A stretch of DNA of 64,000 nucleotides from Warburgia ugandensis (Eukaryota > Streptophyta > Magnoliopsida > Canellales > Canellaceae): assembly GCA_035236585.1 (NCBI GenBank), contig CP141136.1, positions 25,769,426 to 25,833,425 on the forward strand. Direction: 5' to 3'. This document shows, piece by piece, positions 57,590-64,000 of this stretch; positions within the stretch are counted from its first letter, which is position 1; every line of letters begins with the position of its first letter. The notes beneath the pieces were generated by a model. The model saw only the letters and a list, made by a program, of their open reading frames with translations, made no database searches and was not told the origin of the DNA. Both the position numbers and the translations under genes were made by a program.

Positions 57590-58088
57590 AAACGTAAATG
57601 CAGTACATCTCTAACGTAAATGACAGAAAATAAAGAAACGAAGTTGATACTAATGACACACTTTTGGTCCGCTCGTCGATGAGTTTGAATTGCATGCAGA
57701 GCCACCAAGCCTAACCAATTGATGTTCTATTTATGATATATGGCCCGTCACAATTAAATCTTGCTGAAACTGATAAGGTTAGTTTTAGTTGGCCATTGAT
57801 TCTCTTGGGATAGAATTAATTTGTCCTACAGTTCAAACTAGATCATGCTTCAACATTTTTTGAACTTTTCCTCCATAGGACAAGAGGTCTCGCTCTTCAA
57901 TAATTTCCCAAGTACAAAACATTGAAAAGGTCTTACAGAATATGTCTAACTAGAAAGCCAAATGATGATTTATTTTGTTAGGCAAGAACGGTTTTAAAGG
58001 CTAAGCGTAACTAAATTTATTGATTGAAGAAGACAGTTGTGTATAGACTTTTGCTCCGCTATTGTCACGAATAAAATGGTATAAAAAA
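57590..58088. other. Intergenic, nothing recognised
   Basis: No supported feature. Confidence 0.5.
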
Positions 58089-58221
58089 GGGCAGCTTGGT
58101 GCATGAAGTTTTGAAAAAAGAGCGGACCACAAAGAGTTAATAGTACACAGTCTTACTTTGCATTTTTATAAGAAACTGTTCTCATGCTTCAAACTCGTGA
58201 CCAGAACATCACACTAAGCTC
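58089..58221 (-). mobile_element. Au SINE, internally deleted and diverged
   Basis: GGGCAGCTTGGTGCATGAAG joins early to AGCGGACCACAAAG. The tRNA-like head is degenerate. Confidence 0.82.
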
Positions 58222-60211
58222 TTTTTGAAAGAGCATTAGTTTGTTCTCAAAGTATGTGATACTGTCCAATACAAATTTGTCCACTGCCTTTAAAATGTCA
58301 TCTGGAACATAATGGAAGTCCGCGAGCAAACGACTGAACCATTAATGATGTTCACTGCATTTTGCAACTCAGAAGCCAACCAAATGTCATTTACTCCCAA
58401 TGTAGAAGCCTGAAAAATCCTATTTTAATAGCCAGCAACTCCATGTCCCACACATTATCCTCCTCACCATTTAAGGAAAAAGCCCCTTTCACATCACCTT
58501 GCTAATCGCTCACAAGTCCTCCTGTTGAGCCTCTATTTCCATCAAAAGAAAAGCAAGTTGATAGATCATTTCTACCATCCAGAATACTTTGTTTTTGATC
58601 ATTGAATGTGGATATGGCTAAGAGTTTATACATACGCTCTCAACTTTGATTTCCTGTGATAAGATGTGCATTGTTTTCAGATGCCAGAGTCATGCATTCA
58701 ATCCGCACATTTCAGGGTCAGTACACATCAAAGGGCAGAGCTAGAGAACACACAAACAGATCAGATCAACCAAACATGGGACCCTTGTAGCAAAGTCGGG
58801 GCACATCATGGCAACACACCATGTGGTTGCTGCTGCTGCAGCATTTCTGTATAACCAAATTAAGTTCCCTGAAGGGATTACATCCAATCAACTACATTAC
58901 TAACCCGTGTTTTCACAGACTAGTACAATGGCAAAGCTAGCTACTTGGTCCTGATAAGCTGCACCAACTAACATGGAATTGTAGGTAGTTTACAAGGACA
59001 TATGAGCACCTTCCACTAGCGTCTTCACCTTTAAAAAAGTCATGAATATCGAGAATTGAAAGCGACTCCAATTTCTTTTCTTCATTTCGTAGTGAAAGGT
59101 GGCAAAAAGTTCTGCACTTTCGGGGTTTTGGCCTACTCGGATAAGACGTGCAAAAGAAACCTCTCAAAAGCAGGGACCAACCCATGGTGGTCCAGTGGTC
59201 CAACATATCTTGAGACGGTATGTGTCTGTGGGTGCACGCTGACTTATCATTTGTTATATGTAGTCCACCACCTTGTATAAGATGGTCATCTAGAACACAG
59301 CATGACTCTGCAGCTATGACTCTTAGTAGGCGCCCCTTTTAGAGGACCCAAACCGTTCAATATTTGTGACTTGTGGTGTCATCAGTATTCAAAGTCGGAG
59401 AAAGTGGATGAACGGATCGGATTAACCAAACCTAGTGCCTTCATATAAACATAGGCCCCACACTGCAACTTACCATGTGGTAGCACCTTAGGGTTACCAA
59501 TGGTTCCAACATATTAGATCTTAAGAATGCAAGCCGGTTAAAATAGGACACGGTGTGAGGTTATGATCTGGTGGATCCATATGGATCCAAATGTGAGGAT
59601 CCTGACTTTTGTTGAATCTATTCTGGCATGACCATCCATTAGATTTGCAAACATGTCCACAATATGTTTGAGATCCAAACAATTTGACTCTATAATTACA
59701 TGGTCACCCCTAGTTTTGATTCATTAGACCCCTACTAAAGTATATGGGGGACTATAGGTGACTTACATTTATGAAGATCCAAAATCGTTCGTACGATCAT
59801 GCTATGGACGAGAATTTTGGAGCATGAAACATCTAAGTCAAGGGCAACATCATAAATGATTTGAATTTTTGAAAATTGTCCATCTAACCATATTCATCCG
59901 TAACATCAGGCTGATGAATAAAAAATCGAAGGTGATTATATCATTTTCCTTAATTTCATTCTAAAATTGTCTATAGAAAACTATCCTCTTTCTCCCCATA
60001 ATCTATGAAAATATATTTTGCAAATACTTCTTACGCTAGTAATGGATTGACAATTTCACCTTTTATAGTAATTGTTTACTTAGTTTAAAAACTGGAGAAC
60101 TCAACTTGACTCAAAAGTTGGGCAAGTTGAGTTAACTCAAAACACCTCGTGGGTTACTTTAAAATATTCAAGTGAAACTTTTAATAGTATTTTATTTATT
60201 TTTTGTTATAT
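58222..60211. other. Intergenic; diverged repeats, no gene recognised
   Basis: Bases 58725-58835 and 59390-59485 share the order GATC-GATTAACCAAAC, CTTGTAGC or CTTCATA, then CACCATGTGG or TACCATGTGG, so they are copies of one old repeat. No open frame has a recognisable family. Confidence 0.45.
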
Positions 60212-61131
60212 TTAAAAATTGGTTTTTTCAAAATTGCCATTACTCTATGGCATTTTTGCAAGCAAACCCAATGTTTTTTTAATTTTACAAATTTGCCATT
60301 ATGCTTTTAGGAACTTGCAAATTTGTCATTCTATTAATTTTTCATCTATTTTTTCTATTATTTTCTTACTAAATTTCAATATTACCCTTTTTCTCTTCCA
60401 ATAGCCCCTCTTTCCAATGCATTTTATGGCTTATCAACATCCGGCAGCCCCTTTTACACACTGTTTCCAGCACCACCACCCCCACCCCCACGCCCTGCAT
60501 CGGTACCCATTTCGCCCTCCCCTCCAAGCTGGAGCTATTAGCCCCTCCCCCATGCATGGTACTAGCTCGTCCACCCTCCCAGTCGGAACAACCCGCCACA
60601 CACAGTAGTCGGCCAGCCCCATCCCGACCCGCGTGCTCCTACCCCTTACATACTTCCCGCCCAGCATGGTACACCCCCGACCCCCTAGCCGACATGACAG
60701 GCTCCCCCACCCTTGCATTGAATACTCATCTCGGCCTCCCCCCAAAAAATCCCCGGCCGCTCCTACCCAGTTCACCCCCCTCCCCGCTCGGCGCTTCCAC
60801 ACCCTCACCCTCGCTCCCCGCATCGGGATAGCGAGAAGATCTCCATTAGACAGTACCCCTAGGTCAACTGAACCCTGCATGATGTCCGTTGCCGATGGGG
60901 GCACATAGGCGCTGAAAAATGTGTAAAATAGAAAGGCTGTCGGAGAGAACAAGGGTAATATTGGAATTTAGTAAGAAAATAACAGAAAAAAAAGGATGAA
61001 AATCTAACATAATGGCAAATTTGCAAAGTTCTTGAAAATTTAATAACAAATTTGCAAAATGGTGAAAATGTTGGGTTTTCTTGCAAAATGTCATAAAGTA
61101 ATGGCAATTTTGCAAAAAACCCTTAAAATTT
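60212..61131. mobile_element. MULE-type element with 9-bp target duplication
   Basis: The element is 60221-61122 (902 bp). Terminal inverted repeats of about 180 bp begin GG-TTTTTT-CAAAATTGCC and remain alignable to about 60395 and 60945 (CATTTTTGCAAG, ACAAATTTGCCATTATG, TATTTTCTTACTAAATT, CAATATTACCC). They are flanked by TTAAAAATT (60212-60220) and TTAAAATTT (61123-61131), a 9-bp duplication with one mismatch typical of Mutator-like elements. There is no transposase. The interior (about 60400-60940) is GC- and C-rich, unlike its surroundings. Confidence 0.85.
60434..60952 (-). other. Open frame inside the MULE, doubtful
   Basis: A 172-codon minus-strand frame covers the GC-rich interior and runs into the TIR. 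It is Gly/Trp/Arg-rich (GWGWWCWKQC), and the opposite strand is also open in several frames, which suggests composition and not selection. It could be a captured host fragment; no family is recognised. Confidence 0.25.
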
Positions 61132-61780
61132 ACTTTATTTGCACGTATAATAACTATTGGGCAAGTTGGTTAAAATGTGGTAATTGTTGTTTGAGAAGTC
61201 ATATGTTCAAACCCTAGCTTAAATAAAATACTAAGCTTGACGACTTACTCAATTTGCCATGGAGATGAATTATACTCCGACAATTTTTCCAAGTCAACTC
61301 TCGAGTATTTTATGTTGACTTTTCCAAAACGAAGGCTCTTATGTAATCTCGTGCCTAGCAAGGGGATGTTGCTAGTATAATGCAATGATAAATCTCATCT
61401 AACAAATAGAAAAAATACGTTATAACCATCGCTGGTGGTTGTTATGATGGTGGGAGTCTCCATCATTTGGGCTTGATTATGGTAGAAAAAGCCAGTAAGT
61501 AGACCTATCATTAAGTGCCTCTAATTTCAGAATCACTTACTTTTTAGTACCAACTTTATAATTTCCTATCTCTTTCAACTTTTCCTTAAAATGGATAAAA
61601 AGATCTAGTGGCAACCTAGTATAGTGCCAAAAGGAGAGGCAAAAATTGGAAATAAGGCAGAAAATAGTAACATTTTATCCTTGGGCTTTGCATTTCTTGA
61701 AGTGTGAGAACTTTGCTCTTTGTCTTTAAGAAAAACTGTAATAATAATATTTTTTGAATGGTAGTTCATTGAAGACTGAG
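61132..61780. other. Intergenic, nothing recognised
   Basis: No supported feature before the CRK pseudogene. Any extracellular DUF26 region of that gene is not visible here. Confidence 0.5.
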
Positions 61781-62159
61781 ATAATCTACAAACCATCCAA
61801 AGTGGAGTCACTATTGTTTAAGCTTGAAACACTTAGAGCAGCCACAGATAACTGCTGTGATGCAAATAAACTTGGAGAAGGTGGGGTTTGGTTAGTTTAC
61901 AAGGTAAAAATTGATTACTACCTTAGAGCCATGCCAAATTTTCATCTAAATGAGATTGGGCTTTCTAAATTAAGTCTTACGGGTGTGTGAGTGTGGTGCA
62001 GCTGTGCAAAACTCTGAACAGAAGTTTGAGTCACGCTCAAACGGTGTGTGGAATTATTTATCTAATAGTATTGTCACAGCTTTAAAAAAGTATATATTGC
62101 TTGATTAAAAAAGATAGTTCTTATTACTAGAATTTAACATTTGCACATTGTCTTAGATT

Positions 62160-62601
62160 TAAGCTTGACAATTTGGGTTGTCGAGTCGTGTTCGTGTTGT
62201 ATCGAGACTAACCCATTATAGTATATAGGTCGACACGAACACGACCCGCTTAATAATTATGTCAAGAGCCCGTGATTCGAACACGACACGATTATTAAAC
62301 GAGTCGACACCAACACGACTCATATAACACGAATAAATAAATATAAAATAACTAATATAGGATGGTAGTATAGTGCGTTTTCAGAAGAATTGTCCTATAT
62401 TTTCAACCTGATTGGTTAACAAGTTGCGGGTTAGATGGGTAAACACAACGAACAGGTCAGCATGACAGGTCAACATTGATTGACTCAACATGACACAATT
62501 TTTGGTGTGTCATTTTCGGGTTGACTTGAAAATGACACGAACACGATAAGACTTGACCCTAACCTGCAAAATTCGTGTCGGGTCATATTTTGCCACCCCT
62601 A
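62160..62601. mobile_element. hAT-like MITE in the CRK intron, 8-bp target duplication
   Basis: The left end TAAGCTTGACAA and the right end TTGCCACCCCTA form imperfect terminal inverted repeats of TAGGGGTGGCAA type. They are flanked by CTTAGATT (62152-62159) and CTTAAATT (62602-62609). The interior is dominated by GTCGACACGAACACGAC-like inverted blocks. No transposase. Confidence 0.8.
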
Positions 62602-63054
62602 CTTAAATTGGTGAGCTTACCTCCATTTTATGTTCAATTTTTCATAGGGCGAACTAAGCATTGGAAAGGAAATAGCTACTAAAAGGCTTTCGATAACATC
62701 ACACCAAGGAATAAATGAGCTGAAAAATGAGATGCAATTTCTTGCTAAAATACAGCACAGAAACCTTGTCAGATTATTGGGCTTCTACCTGGAGGATCAA
62801 GCGAAGATGCTTATCTACAAATATTTGCCTAACACCAGCCTTGACACTTTTATGTTCAGTTTGACCCTTCTCACATATATCTATTTCTTGGTTATGAATT
62901 TGTCCATCCATTAAGGTGTAAGTATTTAGAAGTAGAATACCTAATATTAGAAATCAGTTCTAAAAAATGCTGCAATAATGAAAATGCAAGTTCAGCTATA
63001 CACACTAATAAGCATAAGCATGAGAACAAGTTCATATCCTATATTTTTTTTTAT

Positions 63055-63285
63055 GTGCAGTGAAATTTAGTTCTATAAATCTAAGCCATCTATTATGTTT
63101 AAAATGATTTAGATAGGTTAGAGACTAAATTTCATATTCATTGGATGCTTGTAGCCTATACTTCTGTTAGCAGAAAATAGTGATTATCTATTTTTATTAA
63201 TTTTTTCAAAGTTCTAAGATAAGTTATCATTCAAATCTATTGTTGGCATGGAGAACATGACGAACACCTCAAATCTACCAAAAAA
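63055..63285. repeat. Fragment of the foldback-element family in the CRK
   Basis: It matches 24625-24850 of the complete element: CTAAGCCAT...AAAATGATTTAGATAGG, TTTCATATTCATTGGATGCTT and GAACATGACGAACACCTCAAATCT. Confidence 0.6.
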
Positions 63286-63705
63286 AAGAGAAAAATGAAA
63301 AAATCATCATGTATGAAAAAAAGAAGGACGTGAACTTGTTCTCAATTCTCATGAAGAAGAACATGTATGCCCATCGGATTCCATTTGCTATAAATATACT
63401 CATTAGTCTCATCTTGGGAAACTGGTTCAATAGCTTTTCACATGATAATTTTCCAATTAACAATATATCTAGGATTTATCTCTCCGAAAAGATCAAAATG
63501 GTGCTTGACTTGACATATATTTCTTCCTCTGAGTCTGATCATGTACATTCAAAATGAATTTTGTTTTGAACAAATCCGATCAAACATGTACAAGTAGACT
63601 GGGAAAGACGATTCAAGATCATCGAAGGAATAACTAGAGGGCCTTTATATCTGCATGAAGGTTATTGACTTTGGGTTATCCATTGGGACTTGAAAGCTGG
63701 CAACA

Positions 63706-63837
63706 TTTTCATGAACAAAGGCCTGCCTGATGCACAAAGCTCCTGTCTATGCGGGGTCCGGGAATCCTATGACCTCAAGGTCACTACAACTCTAAGGTTG
63801 GGCCAAGGCTCTCCTTTTTCTTTTCATGAATAAAGGC
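63706..63837 (-). mobile_element. Au SINE inserted in the CRK kinase exon
   Basis: The body is 63723-63820 (CCTGATGCACAAAGCTCC through CAAGGCTCTCC, internally shortened). It is flanked by TTTTCATGAACAAAGGC (63706-63722) and TTTTCATGAATAAAGGC (63821-63837). The duplicated bases encode FMNKG, so kinase sequence reads straight on across the insertion. Confidence 0.93.
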
Positions 63838-64000
63838 ATGAACCCTAAAATTTCAGACTTTGGCTTTTGGCAAAGCATTTTGTGAATACCAAAATCATGA
63901 TAGCAGCAGTGTCATTGCTGGAGCATGATGATAAGTTTGGAAGTGTTATTTTCTTCTCGAATTGATGTTAGAGTGTAAAAGCGGCAGAGTCAAAGTGTTG

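Larger units (their letters stand above)
61782..64000 (+). pseudogene. Cysteine-rich receptor-like kinase pseudogene (CRK)
   Basis: This is a relic of a plant CRK (DUF26-type) kinase. Exon piece 1 (61782-61903) reads ESLLFKLETLRAATDN, then NKLGEGG, ending VYK at a GT donor. Exon piece 2 (62648 to about 62856, after TTTCATAG) reads GELSIGKEIATKRLS (ATP-binding Lys kept), then FLAKIQHRNLVRLLGFY and KYLPNTSLDTFMF. Piece 3 (about 63600-63720) reads RRFKIIEGITRG, LYLHEGY, then VIHWDLKAGNIFMNKG, where the catalytic HRD is HWD. After a SINE it resumes with MNPKISDFG (63838). Stops and frameshifts follow. The first intron holds a hAT MITE and the next a foldback fragment. It runs off the window end; the ectodomain is not present. 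Confidence 0.88.

Overview
This window is nuclear DNA of a flowering plant. It shows spliced host genes with GT-AG introns, plant receptor-kinase and F-box relics, Au-type SINEs, RTE-type LINEs with (GAT)n tails, long-LTR Gypsy-like remnants, TRIM elements, and MULE, hAT and foldback elements. The lineage cannot be fixed from sequence alone. A large, repeat-rich (for example magnoliid-like) genome would fit, but that is inference. No bacterial operon, CRISPR array, rRNA or tRNA gene was seen.

Only three host genes look intact, all on the minus strand. (1) 15808-19207 is a two-exon gene for a plastid-type, multi-pass membrane protein of 337 aa. Its intron carries a decayed tandem copy of its own last exon. 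(2) 26032-28829 is a gene of six or seven exons for an unrecognised Ser/Lys-rich protein of about 493-503 aa. Its penultimate exon encodes two tandem repeats of about 57 residues. (3) 44313-45080 is a single-exon gene for a 255-aa protein with a hydrophobic N-terminal half and an acidic C-terminal half. A promoter-like stretch near 8150-8190 (minus strand) may head a fourth transcription unit whose product I could not recognise.

Three host pseudogenes are clear. One is an LRR receptor kinase of the Xa21/EFR class (about 2690-3986, +). One is an F-box gene (10160-14696, -) split by a full-length RTE LINE and a SINE. One is a cysteine-rich receptor-like kinase (61782-64000, +), broken by a hAT MITE, a foldback fragment and a SINE flanked by a target duplication.

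The rest is mostly mobile DNA. There are at least 16 Au SINE copies, seven of them with convincing target-site duplications. There are three RTE LINEs (10584-13734, 29481-30643, 37632-40778). Two long solo LTRs of one clade lie at 31588-35320 and 52836-56936, with a related fragment between 35321 and 37631. A head-to-head TRIM array has five LTRs (49404-50948). There is a MULE with a GC-rich interior (60221-61122), two hAT-like MITEs, and a family of near-palindromic foldback elements with five pieces in the window. Tandem repeats include a 254-bp unit repeated three times at 23401-24162.

The layout is host genes at about 15-19, 26-29 and 44-45 kb, separated by nested transposon blocks. Nothing suggests that the host genes form one pathway.
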